Origin: a virus
Reading direction: 5' to 3' (one strand)
Length of the DNA: 52,084 nt
Virus record (IMG/VR): IMGVR_UViG_3300025890_000038
Coordinates: 1 to 52,084 of that record
The translations under genes and the position numbers were made by a program. This document shows, piece after piece, positions 40,043 through 47,837 of the stretch (positions are counted from its first letter, which is position 1; each line of letters begins with the position of its first letter). The notes beneath the pieces were generated by a model. That model searched no databases. It had not been told where the DNA came from and saw only the letters and a program-made list of their open reading frames with translations.

Positions 40043-40072
40043 TAGTATGGCCCTATCACGACAACTGGCCCT
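40043..40072 (+). promoter_or_regulatory. Operator pair and probable -10 before a small gene
   Basis: TAGTAT (40043-40048) aligns with the -10 of the promoter at 47794 and is followed by TATGGCCCTA and ACTGGCCCTA (40063-40072). No good -35 at the expected distance; TTACAT lies too close. Confidence 0.5.
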
Positions 40073-40088
40073 AAGGGAGACGAGAGCG

Positions 40089-40226
40089 ATGATTTACAAA
40101 ACCAACAGCCTGCAGGACGCACACAAAGTCGCTCAGTTCTGCCGACGATTCGGAAAGAACGCCGAAGTGATTGTCAACACTGGCTCTGAGTTTTCTCAGT
40201 GGATGTTTACTGTCACTGTTTCCTGA
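40089..40226 (+). CDS. 45-residue protein
   Basis: ATG 40089 with GGGAGA 10 bp upstream, right after the operator pair; stop TGA 40224-40226. Composition is normal (HKVAQFCRRFGKNAEVIVNTG...QWMFTVTV) and probably alpha/beta. A perfect terminator follows 10 bp after the stop, so it is transcribed alone. A regulator or small anti-defence protein is conceivable. Confidence 0.6.
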   Translation: MIYKTNSLQDAHKVAQFCRRFGKNAEVIVNTGSEFSQWMFTVTVS

Positions 40227-40235
40227 ATGCTCTTT

Positions 40236-40261
40236 CCCACTCCCTTCGGGGAGTGGGTTTT
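40236..40261 (+). terminator. Terminator after the 45-residue gene
   Basis: CCCACTCCC pairs with GGGAGTGGG around a TTCG-type loop, followed by four T residues. Confidence 0.88.
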
Positions 40262-40311
40262 CCGACCGCTGTCAAATTTGTTCCAAATTCACCACCTGCC
40301 GGAGTAAAGTC

Positions 40312-40617
40312 ATGCACCAGTCATTTATCACTCGCGACGACAACCTGCACGTTCCTACGCTGGACTCGATCGGCTGCGACCGGGACGATTGTTCTGACAC
40401 TGGACTTTGCCGTCAGTGTTGGGGGCAGCAGTTGTTGCGACTTGACGGTTTGCGGGACGCCACGGAACGCAAGCGAGTCAACAAACTCAACCTTCGTCAG
40501 GTCAACCTGATCTCGCTGAAGACTATCCTTGACCCGATCTTCCACGGCGGACACAAAGACGCAGCGGTTGCGATCTTCGACGCCTTCCTGCACGGCATGT
40601 ACCGGGACGCTGAATAA
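40312..40617 (+). CDS. Hypothetical protein with cysteines near the N-terminus
   Basis: 101 residues from ATG 40312, CCGGAG 10 bp upstream. CDRDDCSDTGLCRQCW (residues 22-37) may bind zinc; then a helical region (RLDGLRDATERKRVNKLNLRQ). First gene of a three-gene block with TAATG and ATGA overlaps. Function unknown. Confidence 0.6.
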   Translation: MHQSFITRDDNLHVPTLDSIGCDRDDCSDTGLCRQCWGQQLLRLDGLRDATERKRVNKLNLRQVNLISLKTILDPIFHGGHKDAAVAIFDAFLHGMYRDAE

Positions 40618-40832
40618 TGATCTACCTCTCCTGCACCGAATGTGGCGTGGAAGCTCGCCTGCCTGACGGCAACAAAATTCTCATCGAGAGCTTCAACGAT
40701 TTTCTGGATACCCTCGATGAGTGGAACACCACTCAGTTTCAAGTTGCTTCCTCGATGGACTTCCCTGAAGAGTACACCGACAACAAGCACATCATTTCTC
40801 TGGTCAATCAAATTGTGGAAGAGATGTCATGA
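40617..40832 (+). CDS. Hypothetical 71-residue protein
   Basis: TAATG overlap with the preceding gene. CTECG at the N-terminus, acidic remainder. No motif recognised. Confidence 0.55.
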   Translation: MIYLSCTECGVEARLPDGNKILIESFNDFLDTLDEWNTTQFQVASSMDFPEEYTDNKHIISLVNQIVEEMS

Positions 40833-41071
40833 GACTCTACTTTACAAGCAGCTCAAGTGATAATTGGATCGGCTATCTAGCCAGCCGTGGCCAGACCGTC
40901 ACCGTGGGAACGATCGAAAGATTTGGTCCCAATAATGCCACGAACTTTATCCACTACATGGCAATCGTCGGCGACCAGTTCACCGGCAAAAAGCACCGCA
41001 CCCTGGGTGGAGCGAAGCTGGACATTGAATCCAAACTTCTGGAAATTGTCAAAAGTGGCTTGACGGAATAA
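40829..41071 (+). CDS. Hypothetical 80-residue protein
   Basis: ATGA overlap with the gene before. Beta-rich with a helical C-terminus (GGAKLDIESKLLEIVKSG). No motif recognised. The next promoter begins inside its last codons. Confidence 0.55.
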   Translation: MRLYFTSSSSDNWIGYLASRGQTVTVGTIERFGPNNATNFIHYMAIVGDQFTGKKHRTLGGAKLDIESKLLEIVKSGLTE

Positions 41072-41136
41072 AGCTCTGGCCCTAAGCTGTCGATGTAACA
41101 AGTTAAACGGTAATCCCCTGCACTGGAGTCACTACG
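41060..41136 (+). promoter_or_regulatory. Promoter/operator/leader cassette
   Basis: TTGACG, 17 bp, TAAGCT (41083-41088) with TCTGGCCCTA at 41075-41084. The leader TAACAAGTTAAACGGTAATC and GGAGTCACTACG recur almost identically before the gene at 42829. Confidence 0.85.
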
Positions 41137-42756
41137 ATGTCAACTGCCTCAACACTCGCCGAACTGAAGTCAACTGCCCAGGATTTCGAGTGGTATCCGA
41201 CCACGGACGAAATCATCAAGACCGTCTGCCGTGACATGGACGACGAAGAGTCACAGTGGCACCGGTTCGAGTCCATGCTGGACGTCGGAGCTGGTGACGG
41301 TCGTGTCTTGACCGCCATCAACGCGATTCGCACCGAGCACGATCAGCTCGACCTGTTCGCTATCGAGAAGGCTGTGCCTCACCTGTCGGCAATGCCGAAG
41401 GAGATCACGGTCGTCGGCACCGATCTGCTGGAGCAGAGCCTGCTCGACAAAGACGTGTCAGTCACGTTCTGCAATCCCCCATACTCGGAATACAATCCGT
41501 GGATGCGGAAGATCATCCGCGAGTCGCAGTCTTCACTCGTCTACTTCGTTGTGCCGCAGCGGTGGCGCGACCAGCAGGCTATCGAGTGCCTGATTGAAGA
41601 CCGTGACGCAGAAGTCGAGTCCCTGGGCAAATTCGACTTCGCTGATGCTGACCGTCAGGCTCGCTGCAAAGTCGAGCTGATCAGAATCAGCTTCGGACAT
41701 CGTGGCCAGTCACCTTTCGACTCGGTCGTTGAAGAGATGCTGCCGGAACTCGATCAGTTCACTGCAGACGCAGAGCTGGAAACACCGGTCGAAGCCCAGA
41801 ACGAAGTCGCCGAAGGCAGTGACAACATCGTCGAGCGACTTGTCAAGGCGTACGATGCAGAACTCGGTCAGATGATCTCTGACTACCGATCTGCCTGCAG
41901 CATCAAGCAGTCTGTCCTGAAGCAGTTGGGAATCGAGAAGTCAACGATCGTGGACGGCATCCGTGACGCGGTCAAGACCATGAAGAATCGCTACTGGTCC
42001 GTGCTGTTTGAGAACATGCATGCGGTGACCTCGCGACTCGCGACGAAGCAGCGTGCTGCCTTCCTGCAGTCGATCAAAGAAAAGGTCACCGTCGACTTCA
42101 CCGAGTCGAACTGCTACGCATTCCTCATCTGGGTGTCGAAGTGGTCGAACGACTATTACGACGAACAGTTGATCAACCTGTTCCACACGCTGTCCAACGA
42201 CAGCAACGCGGTGAAGTACAAGAGCAATGACCGTGTCTGGACGAAGGGTGATTGGCGTTACCATCGCGAAGAGACTCTGCAGTCGCACTACCGTCTGGAG
42301 TACCGCATGGTGATCACTCACGGCGGCATCAACACGTCGGAATGGGACTTCGAGCGGACCCGTCACCACGGACTGCAGGAGCATGCCTTCAACCTGCTGG
42401 CGGACATCGTGACCGTCGCCAACAACCTTGGCTTCGCTTCTGAGGCATCGCCTGCTGACTTCGAATGGAAGTCCAACAAGCAGAACAAACTCATGCTGAA
42501 GGATGGCACCGTGCTGTGTGCAGTGCGAGCCTTCAAGAATGGCAACATGCACCTGCACTTCTCACCGAAGGTTGCCCTGGCAATCAACGTGGAAGCAGGC
42601 CGACTCCTGGGCTGGTTGCGGACACCTGCTCAGGCTGCTGATGAGTTTGAAGCGACTGCTGCTGAGACTGCGGAAATCGACAACATCTTTGGCTCGTCAT
42701 ACCGTCTCGGAATGGACGCTGGGCTGAAATTGGGATTTTCTGAAGAAGTGGCTTGA
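41137..42756 (+). CDS. SAM-dependent N6-type DNA methyltransferase with DUF4942 domain
   Basis: 539 residues. LDVGAGDGRVL (residues 48-58) binds SAM and CNPPY (112-116) is the catalytic NPPY of adenine methyltransferases. The C-terminal half (residues about 290-500: RYWSVLFENMHAVTSRLATKQR, AFLIWVSKWSNDYYDEQL, ITHGGINTSEWDF) corresponds to DUF4942, common in phage and mobile-element methylases. Third predicted DNA methyltransferase of this genome. Anti-restriction is the most likely role. Confidence 0.88.
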   Translation: MSTASTLAELKSTAQDFEWYPTTDEIIKTVCRDMDDEESQWHRFESMLDVGAGDGRVLTAINAIRTEHDQLDLFAIEKAVPHLSAMPKEITVVGTDLLEQSLLDKDVSVTFCNPPYSEYNPWMRKIIRESQSSLVYFVVPQRWRDQQAIECLIEDRDAEVESLGKFDFADADRQARCKVELIRISFGHRGQSPFDSVVEEMLPELDQFTADAELETPVEAQNEVAEGSDNIVERLVKAYDAELGQMISDYRSACSIKQSVLKQLGIEKSTIVDGIRDAVKTMKNRYWSVLFENMHAVTSRLATKQRAAFLQSIKEKVTVDFTESNCYAFLIWVSKWSNDYYDEQLINLFHTLSNDSNAVKYKSNDRVWTKGDWRYHREETLQSHYRLEYRMVITHGGINTSEWDFERTRHHGLQEHAFNLLADIVTVANNLGFASEASPADFEWKSNKQNKLMLKDGTVLCAVRAFKNGNMHLHFSPKVALAINVEAGRLLGWLRTPAQAADEFEATAAETAEIDNIFGSSYRLGMDAGLKLGFSEEVA

Positions 42757-42828
42757 CGTACTAAAGTTCTGGCCCTAAGGTGTCCGAAGAAGTAACAAGT
42801 TCAACGGTAATCTTTTGGAGTCACTACG
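42753..42828 (+). promoter_or_regulatory. Promoter/operator/leader cassette
   Basis: TTGACG, 17 bp, TAAGGT with TCTGGCCCTA at 42768-42777; leader TAACAAGTTCAACGGTAATC and GGAGTCACTACG, a near copy of the cassette at 41060. The -35 overlaps the methyltransferase stop. Confidence 0.85.
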
Positions 42829-43233
42829 ATGAAAGCTGCATCACTCGGACAAGTTGGAACGGGCCGCATCTACTTCAGCCGTGACGGCGTTGAGCTGGTC
42901 GACCATCCAGCCAACGGCATGTCCTTTACGGGCAACGGCTGCAGTGTCGCGATGCTGGGTAAAATCCGGTGTCATCGCTGCGTGTTTGTCTCGGGACGAG
43001 ACAGTCGTGGCGACGTCCACTCGTTTGTCCTCAACGAAGAGGACTTCGGCGGACCTGTCATGGTCAAGACCTGGTTCCCGGTTCGCGAATACAACGAAGT
43101 GTTCGCGCTCTGCGATCCAGCAACTGCCGTGGCTCGCGGTGGTGTCCTGACCGGCCACGATGATTCGCACATCGGTCGCGATGGTCGCGGTGTGGATTTC
43201 CAGGGGCATGCCCCTTTCAGCGAAATCGCATAA
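42829..43233 (+). CDS. Hypothetical protein
   Basis: 134 residues. Beta-rich with many Gly, Asp and His (CHRCVFVSGRDSRGDVHSF; ARGGVLTGHDDSHIGRDGRG). No family recognised. It stands alone between two promoter cassettes. Confidence 0.6.
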   Translation: MKAASLGQVGTGRIYFSRDGVELVDHPANGMSFTGNGCSVAMLGKIRCHRCVFVSGRDSRGDVHSFVLNEEDFGGPVMVKTWFPVREYNEVFALCDPATAVARGGVLTGHDDSHIGRDGRGVDFQGHAPFSEIA

Positions 43234-43248
43234 TTTTTTGAAACGGGC

Positions 43249-43277
43249 TTGACGGTAGTTCTGTCTGGCCCTAAGCT
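43249..43277 (+). promoter_or_regulatory. Promoter with operator
   Basis: TTGACG, 17 bp, TAAGCT; TCTGGCCCTA at 43264-43273 overlaps the -10. Confidence 0.82.
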
Positions 43278-43326
43278 ACACCCTGTTGATGACTGACCTG
43301 TTGTTTTTGATTTGGAGACCTTCGAG

Positions 43327-43905
43327 ATGACTACCTCAACTGTTGCAAGTGCTGTTCCCCGTGTTGTTGTTACTCCCCAGGAGCTGGCCGAGCGTGTTGC
43401 CCAGGTCAAGGCTTCGACGATCGTGGGCGTGACCACTCTGACCTCCGTCAAGATGCTCAAGAAGCATCGTGACACGAAGGAGCCTTGCCCGTACGGCGAG
43501 ATCACAAAAAGAACCGTGATGAACGTCATGTTCGGCACGGACTACGCCAAAGGCGTCGACAACCGCCGTGTGAAGGAAGGCAAGGCGGCTGACTTCGTCG
43601 TGGCTCCGCATCAGTGGGCTGACCATGTCGACGGCAAGCCTGCAATCGTCGTGAACAAGGCAGGCGACCAGAGCTACGCGAACTGCCGTGTGCTGGGTGT
43701 GCAGAGCGTTGAGTACCTGCAGGACGGCGTGGTGGTCGACAAGGATGACCTGGACCTCGCGGGCTACGGGCCGAAGAAGTCGAAGGAAGGGGCTCGTCAG
43801 AATGTTGAAGACGCTGTGATCTGGCGGACTGTGAAGCTGGCTCCGCTGTGTTCTTTTGAAGCTGTCCGTGCGAACGGACAGGAACTTGTTGTTGCTGCTG
43901 GTTAG
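43327..43905 (+). CDS. Conserved phage hypothetical protein
   Basis: 192 residues from ATG 43327, with GGAG about 12 bp upstream. Basic-acidic mix with TSVKMLKKHRDTKEPCPYGEITKRTVMNVMFGTDYAKGVDNRR and FVVAPHQWADHVDGKPAIVVNK; an arrangement I associate with uncharacterised early proteins of several phages. Own promoter, no coupling. Function unknown. Confidence 0.65.
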   Translation: MTTSTVASAVPRVVVTPQELAERVAQVKASTIVGVTTLTSVKMLKKHRDTKEPCPYGEITKRTVMNVMFGTDYAKGVDNRRVKEGKAADFVVAPHQWADHVDGKPAIVVNKAGDQSYANCRVLGVQSVEYLQDGVVVDKDDLDLAGYGPKKSKEGARQNVEDAVIWRTVKLAPLCSFEAVRANGQELVVAAG

Positions 43906-43986
43906 TCAGTTGTTCTCTCCGCGCCCCGGTTGGATGCCGGGACTCGGTCGTGAACCCCTCACTTTCTTTCAATTGGAGTCACTACG

Positions 43987-44229
43987 ATGGCGAAACTCAA
44001 CGAAACCGAGAAGGCTGCCAAGCTGGATGCCCTGATGGACATCTACGGCTACGACGATCTGCAGGACATGCTCGAAGTGATGCAGTTTGAAGGCTCCGTG
44101 GCGGCGATCTGCACCGAGGAAGATTGCAATGCGACGTTTGACTGGGAGCCTGACTGCGAGAACGGGCAGTGCGAAGAGTGTGGCTGTGAGAGCGTTGACT
44201 CGTGCATGATTCTGGCAGGGGTGATTTAG
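43987..44229 (+). CDS. Small acidic cysteine-rich protein
   Basis: 80 residues behind GGAGTCACTACG. Helical acidic N-terminus, then seven cysteines (CTEEDC, CENGQCEECGC, SC) in the second half, likely zinc-binding. Acidity suggests DNA mimicry or protein binding. Confidence 0.62.
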   Translation: MAKLNETEKAAKLDALMDIYGYDDLQDMLEVMQFEGSVAAICTEEDCNATFDWEPDCENGQCEECGCESVDSCMILAGVI

Positions 44230-44248
44230 AAAACTTTCAAAAAGACTG

Positions 44249-44277
44249 TTGACGTCTGGCCCTATGGACGATACTAT
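44249..44277 (+). promoter_or_regulatory. Promoter with operator next to the -35
   Basis: TTGACG directly followed by TCTGGCCCTA (44255-44264), spacer 17, TACTAT. Preceded by a GAAAACTTTC element, as at 29540 and 32240. Confidence 0.85.
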
Positions 44278-44323
44278 CTTCATCATAGAGCACGTCACAA
44301 CACCTTGTTTTGGAGTCACTACG

Positions 44324-44524
44324 ATGAAGACCACACCAACGGAAGTCAAAGACGATCGCGGAGTCACAATCGGCTGGATCAAGCCTCGTGGCTGGAAGTA
44401 TCAGGGCGAAGTGTCCTACGAGTACCACTGCACGGCGTACCGTCGAGACATCACTCAGACTCGGACGTTCGCAACGTTCAACAGTGCGAAGAACTTCATT
44501 GAGACTGGAAAGACGACGCGATGA
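44324..44524 (+). CDS. Hypothetical 66-residue basic protein
   Basis: Leader GGAGTCACTACG before the ATG. Beta-rich and basic, with several Tyr and Trp (GWIKPRGWKYQGEVSYEYHC). ATGA overlap with the next gene. Unknown function. Confidence 0.58.
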   Translation: MKTTPTEVKDDRGVTIGWIKPRGWKYQGEVSYEYHCTAYRRDITQTRTFATFNSAKNFIETGKTTR

Positions 44525-44787
44525 AACTACGACAGATGACGCTCAACGGCGGGGCAGGAATTCTTGTCCACGCCGTTGACCGGGAGCAGAAGACCTGCAG
44601 AGCCTTCCCGAAGAAAGAGGCTCTGTGTGGCCGAGTGCCAGGTGGTGGCAAGACTCGCATGGGTGCGAGTCGGAGTCGTTGGCGGCAGGTTGGCATCTGT
44701 GCCAGTGACACTAACAGGATCAACTGCGAGAAGTGCCTGAAGAAACTGGAAGAGCTGAACATCGACCCGGAAAGTGTTGAACGCTAA
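44521..44787 (+). CDS. Hypothetical basic protein with cysteine pairs
   Basis: 88 residues. GGGKTRMGASRSRWRQVGICASD is basic and Gly-rich, and C...CEKC near the end may bind zinc. Followed by the structured RNA at 44791. Confidence 0.58.
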   Translation: MKLRQMTLNGGAGILVHAVDREQKTCRAFPKKEALCGRVPGGGKTRMGASRSRWRQVGICASDTNRINCEKCLKKLEELNIDPESVER

Positions 44788-44790
44788 CTG

Positions 44791-44911
44791 CTGCCACCCT
44801 TGACCCTCATCGACGATACCGACGTTGAAGTGAGGGATTGACGCCACATGGTATCTGTGGTGTGCATTACGAGTTTTGCCGGGGTGGCAGTTTCGACTGC
44901 TGTCAATTTTT
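44791..44911 (+). ncRNA. Three-way-junction RNA with overlapping terminator (riboswitch-like)
   Basis: P1 is CTGCCACCC (44791-44799) with GGGTGGCAG (44882-44890), 9 perfect pairs. P2 is a long hairpin CCCTCA-TCGACG with CGTTGA-AG-TGAGGG (44804-44836). P3 is ACGCCACA/TGTGGTGT (44841-44863). Directly after P1 comes GCAGT-TTCG-ACTGC and a T run (44887-44911), a small terminator that uses bases of the P1 3' strand, so the two cannot form together. That is the layout of a transcription-attenuating riboswitch before the five-gene or larger operon starting at 44944. No known class recognised. Confidence 0.5.
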
Positions 44912-44943
44912 AAAGAAAAATCACCAACAATCGAAGGAATACC

Positions 44944-45438
44944 ATGGACCCTCAAGCAACTCTTTACAACCTGCTCGACAACATTCATCGCAACGATCGT
45001 CAGGCAGTCGACGAGTGCCTGACGGCTCTCACTGAGTGGAATCGCAACGGCGGCTTCCTGCCGACCGTAGACCGTCCCAATGGGCAGCACGTTGCTCATT
45101 ACCTGGTTCGCAATCGCGTGCCGGAGACTGACGTCGGACCTGCCGACGCGCCGCCGGAGACTGGTGCTGAAGAGCCTGTTGAAGGGCTGAGCCCAGGGCA
45201 GCATCTGCTGCTGCCGGTGGGCTGGAGGAAGGGCGACTTCACCTCCCATGAGATGGAAGTGTGCGTCTTCCTGCGGTGGAGTTCGCTCAACCCAGAGCGG
45301 GCTGTATGCGTCCCGTTGAACATTACCTCTGTGCCGCTCAACGTTGGCAAGGCGTACGCTGTGATGGGACGTACGGCGTGGCTGAACGAGAACTCTGTGA
45401 TGGGCTCGGCGATGGGCTCAGTGGATGAGGAATCATGA
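44944..45438 (+). CDS. Hypothetical protein, first of an operon
   Basis: 164 residues, with GAAGGAA upstream. Helical N-terminal region, a Pro/Glu-rich linker (ADAPPETGAEEPVEG, residues 70-85) and a beta-rich C-terminal part with SSLNPERAVCVPLNI. Starts a run of tightly overlapping genes to 47758. Function unknown. Confidence 0.62.
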   Translation: MDPQATLYNLLDNIHRNDRQAVDECLTALTEWNRNGGFLPTVDRPNGQHVAHYLVRNRVPETDVGPADAPPETGAEEPVEGLSPGQHLLLPVGWRKGDFTSHEMEVCVFLRWSSLNPERAVCVPLNITSVPLNVGKAYAVMGRTAWLNENSVMGSAMGSVDEES

Positions 45439-45857
45439 GCATTAAATGGGAAACGCAGAACGATGACGAGTGGCTCGGTCAGTGTGGCGACGTCGTCGTG
45501 CATCTGACTCGGGACAAGCAGCTCGGGACGTGGACAGATTACGTGGACGGGAACTTCCTGGACTGCTGGTTCGACACTCCCGAGCTGGCTCTCATCGACG
45601 CAGAGAAGCACCTGGGCATCTACGTGCCGAAGGATGCTGCGGAGATCGAAGCTGCGTTCCGTGCGGAGCTGAAGGCGTTGCTGGCGAAGTACGGTGCGGA
45701 GATCGAAGCTGAAGACCACTACCCAGGCTATGCCGAATGTGGTGAGGATATTCGCATGACGGTGACTGTGGCTTCAGTGTATGACGATGCGGGGGAGCGG
45801 ACGCGGGAAGGCTGCGACATTGATCTCGGCGATTGTTTTGACGGGAAAGAATCATGA
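45435..45857 (+). CDS. Hypothetical protein, distant relative of the product at 47169
   Basis: 140 residues. The first half (IKWETQNDDEWLGQCGDVVVHL...GTWTDYVDGNFLDCWFDTPELALIDAEKHLG) parallels the product of 47169-47537 in the order of W, DD, VDG and EAAL-type positions, so the two may be duplicates. C-terminal half helical and acidic. Confidence 0.58.
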   Translation: MSIKWETQNDDEWLGQCGDVVVHLTRDKQLGTWTDYVDGNFLDCWFDTPELALIDAEKHLGIYVPKDAAEIEAAFRAELKALLAKYGAEIEAEDHYPGYAECGEDIRMTVTVASVYDDAGERTREGCDIDLGDCFDGKES

Positions 45858-46201
45858 GCTACTGGGCAGTCACTGATCAGTTTGTGGTGATCGAATTCGA
45901 AGTGATCAATCAGGAACGGGAAGGCGGAGTCAACTTCTGCACGACTCGCCTGACCAGTCACTCAACGGACAAGGGGAGCCATGCTCGCGCGTGGTGGAAG
46001 AAGCACTTCCAGGATACCTACAGGGAGCGGCTGACTGACCGCAGTGACGTCTGGAACTCAGAGGTTGGTGCTGTGGCGTATGCCATCGAGAAGCTGCGAG
46101 AGAAGAAGGCTGAAGTCATGGAGCAGGCGAAGAAGCTGAGTCGCCTGGACTGTGATCTGACGCAACGGTTGTCAGATGCTTTTGGAAAGGAAGTTGATTG
46201 A
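45854..46201 (+). CDS. Hypothetical protein
   Basis: 115 residues, ATGA overlap. Mixed N-terminus and a helical C-terminus (EKLREKKAEVMEQAKKLSRL). No motif recognised. Confidence 0.6.
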   Translation: MSYWAVTDQFVVIEFEVINQEREGGVNFCTTRLTSHSTDKGSHARAWWKKHFQDTYRERLTDRSDVWNSEVGAVAYAIEKLREKKAEVMEQAKKLSRLDCDLTQRLSDAFGKEVD

Positions 46202-46202
46202 G

Positions 46203-46589
46203 ATGATCAAAGTCATCGGTAAACGATATCGCGTTGAGAAGTGGCACGATGAGTGGCAGGTCGTTGAGTACGACCTGCTCGACCGGGACGGAGCGTTTGT
46301 TGTAGACCGTTGGCTGGCGATGCCTCTGGAGATTATTCAGGTGCATGCTCCGGACTTCGACGACAGCGTGTACGTCGTGCTGAAACGTCCCGAGAAGGTG
46401 ATGTTCCTGGCACATGTCAAGGACTACTCAGAGACGCCTGACGAAGCCATTGCACATGCTGTCAAACTTCTTTCCGATGGACTGGTCAGGCTGCGAGAAG
46501 TGGCTGCAGATGCCCAGGCTGCTGTTTGTGTTGCGTTGGAGGATCGTGCGTGGGTGAAGATGTTGAGGAAGGATGCCGACAATGAGTGA
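46203..46589 (+). CDS. Hypothetical protein
   Basis: 128 residues; start 1 bp after the previous stop. Beta-rich first half, helical second half with ALEDRAWVKML. No motif recognised. Confidence 0.58.
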   Translation: MIKVIGKRYRVEKWHDEWQVVEYDLLDRDGAFVVDRWLAMPLEIIQVHAPDFDDSVYVVLKRPEKVMFLAHVKDYSETPDEAIAHAVKLLSDGLVRLREVAADAQAAVCVALEDRAWVKMLRKDADNE

Positions 46590-46935
46590 CATCGCAGCAA
46601 CCGATCGATGCAAGCACTGCTTCGCGGAATTCGCGGAGCATGATTACGTGCCTGACTCGATTGATCGATACCGTTGTCCGTATCCAAAGCAGGAGACCGG
46701 CTATGGAGCCTTCAAGGGCGGTGATCCGAACAACTTCTTCCCTGATGCAGAGTGCTGCACGGAAGAAGAGCGGAAGAATCATCGACGTGCCTGCCTCGAA
46801 TGGGACGGAGAAGACGAGCCGTTTCCTGGGTGTGGCAAGTCGCCGTACGGCATCGGCACTTATGTGACCGAGTGGTTTGAGGAATTTGAGTTGCTGGAAA
46901 GGGATGACGACGATGGGAATGCCGACGACGAATAA
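46582..46935 (+). CDS. Hypothetical acidic cysteine-containing protein
   Basis: 117 residues from ATG 46582, chosen over 46573 because AGGAAGG is well placed for it. CKHCFAEF at the N-terminus plus further Cys at about 32, 55-56 and 68 suggest a zinc site; the C-terminus is very acidic (ERDDDDGNADDE). Overlaps the next gene by 23 bp. Confidence 0.58.
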   Translation: MSDIAATDRCKHCFAEFAEHDYVPDSIDRYRCPYPKQETGYGAFKGGDPNNFFPDAECCTEEERKNHRRACLEWDGEDEPFPGCGKSPYGIGTYVTEWFEEFELLERDDDDGNADDE

Positions 46936-47176
46936 AGAACCGATGCGGTTCACCGATGCAGAGATGCACATCATCCGTTGTGCCGTGGCGGACTTCTCGG
47001 CGACGAACCGTGGCAGCCTCAATGTGGAGCTGCTGTTGAAGAAGCTGCAGTCAGGTGCTGAGGATTGCTACTACTGTGGCGGAGAAGGTCAGATCAAGTG
47101 GGAAAGTGCTGCCCGACTTGGGTATCGGAAATGTGGCAACTGTCAAGGTACAGGAAAGGTTTTTCCGAATGAGTGA
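46913..47176 (+). CDS. Small DnaJ-type zinc-finger protein
   Basis: 87 residues. CYYCGGEG and CGNCQGTGK (residues about 50-80) are two CxxCxGxG repeats as in the DnaJ zinc finger. The helical N-terminus may be a partner-binding part. Could be a chaperone-like adaptor. Confidence 0.62.
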   Translation: MGMPTTNKEPMRFTDAEMHIIRCAVADFSATNRGSLNVELLLKKLQSGAEDCYYCGGEGQIKWESAARLGYRKCGNCQGTGKVFPNE

Positions 47177-47537
47177 CACGATTGATATTGAGTGGAGCGA
47201 GTCGCCTGACGATGAACGTGGAACGTGGGCGGGTACGTTTCACGGCATCGAGGTGAGGCTGCGAATCTGCAATGACACTGACACCTGGTCTGGGATGGTG
47301 GACGGTGCGACCGTCGACAATTTCTATGCGACTCGTGAGGCAGCGTTGCTGCGAGTTGTCAAGCATCTCGCGGAGCGGATTTGCGAGTGGACTCTTCAGA
47401 AAGTCAAGTTCCACGACGACCCTCACCTGTTCCCTGGGTGTACGTTGAGCGACTCGATTTATGTGCCTGACGAGTACCCTGCAGGGTACTACAAGTTCTG
47501 TCCGTTTTGTGGAAAGTTTCTGGAGCAGAAAGCATGA
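47169..47537 (+). CDS. Hypothetical protein with C-terminal CPFCG
   Basis: 122 residues, 8-bp overlap with the gene before. First half similar in layout to the product at 45435 (IEWSESPDDERG...IEVRL...TWSGMVDG...EAALLRVVKHLAERI); ends FPGCTLSDSIYVPDEY...CPFCGK. Possible duplication. Function unknown. Confidence 0.6.
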   Translation: MSDTIDIEWSESPDDERGTWAGTFHGIEVRLRICNDTDTWSGMVDGATVDNFYATREAALLRVVKHLAERICEWTLQKVKFHDDPHLFPGCTLSDSIYVPDEYPAGYYKFCPFCGKFLEQKA

Positions 47538-47758
47538 GCGAAGACATCAAGACATATCACTTCTCCCTGGGGCAGGGGCATACGCACCGAGTCAACGGCG
47601 TAACGTTTGACTGTGACCTGCTTATCGAGATCGACGGCACGTATGCCTCGGCTCGCGACAGGATGTTTGAGATGTGTGGTACTGCGTGGTGCATGCAGTA
47701 CGAGAAAGGTGAAGTCGACCTGCGACACTTTCCTCGCGGTGTGCATCGCGTGGAGTAG
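47534..47758 (+). CDS. Hypothetical 74-residue protein
   Basis: ATGA overlap with the previous gene. Beta-rich with HTHRVNGVTFDCDLL and two Cys pairs. Last gene of the operon beginning at 44944; the next promoter follows. Confidence 0.58.
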   Translation: MSEDIKTYHFSLGQGHTHRVNGVTFDCDLLIEIDGTYASARDRMFEMCGTAWCMQYEKGEVDLRHFPRGVHRVE

Positions 47759-47770
47759 TGTGACTATCGC

Positions 47771-47823
47771 TTGACACGTCACATGTCTGGCCCTACTATG
47801 GTGCTTCACAACAACTGGCCCTA
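47771..47823 (+). promoter_or_regulatory. Strong promoter with two operators
   Basis: TTGACA, 17 bp, TACTAT (47794-47799). TCTGGCCCTA at 47786-47795 overlaps the -10, and CTGGCCCTA at 47815-47823 lies in the early transcribed region next to the ribosome binding site. Confidence 0.88.
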
Positions 47824-47837
47824 TGGGAGTCACTGAG

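Noticed and set aside
44791-44911. Hammerhead or twister ribozyme
   Set aside because: The three-way junction lacks CUGANGA and GAAA core elements and other conserved ribozyme cores.
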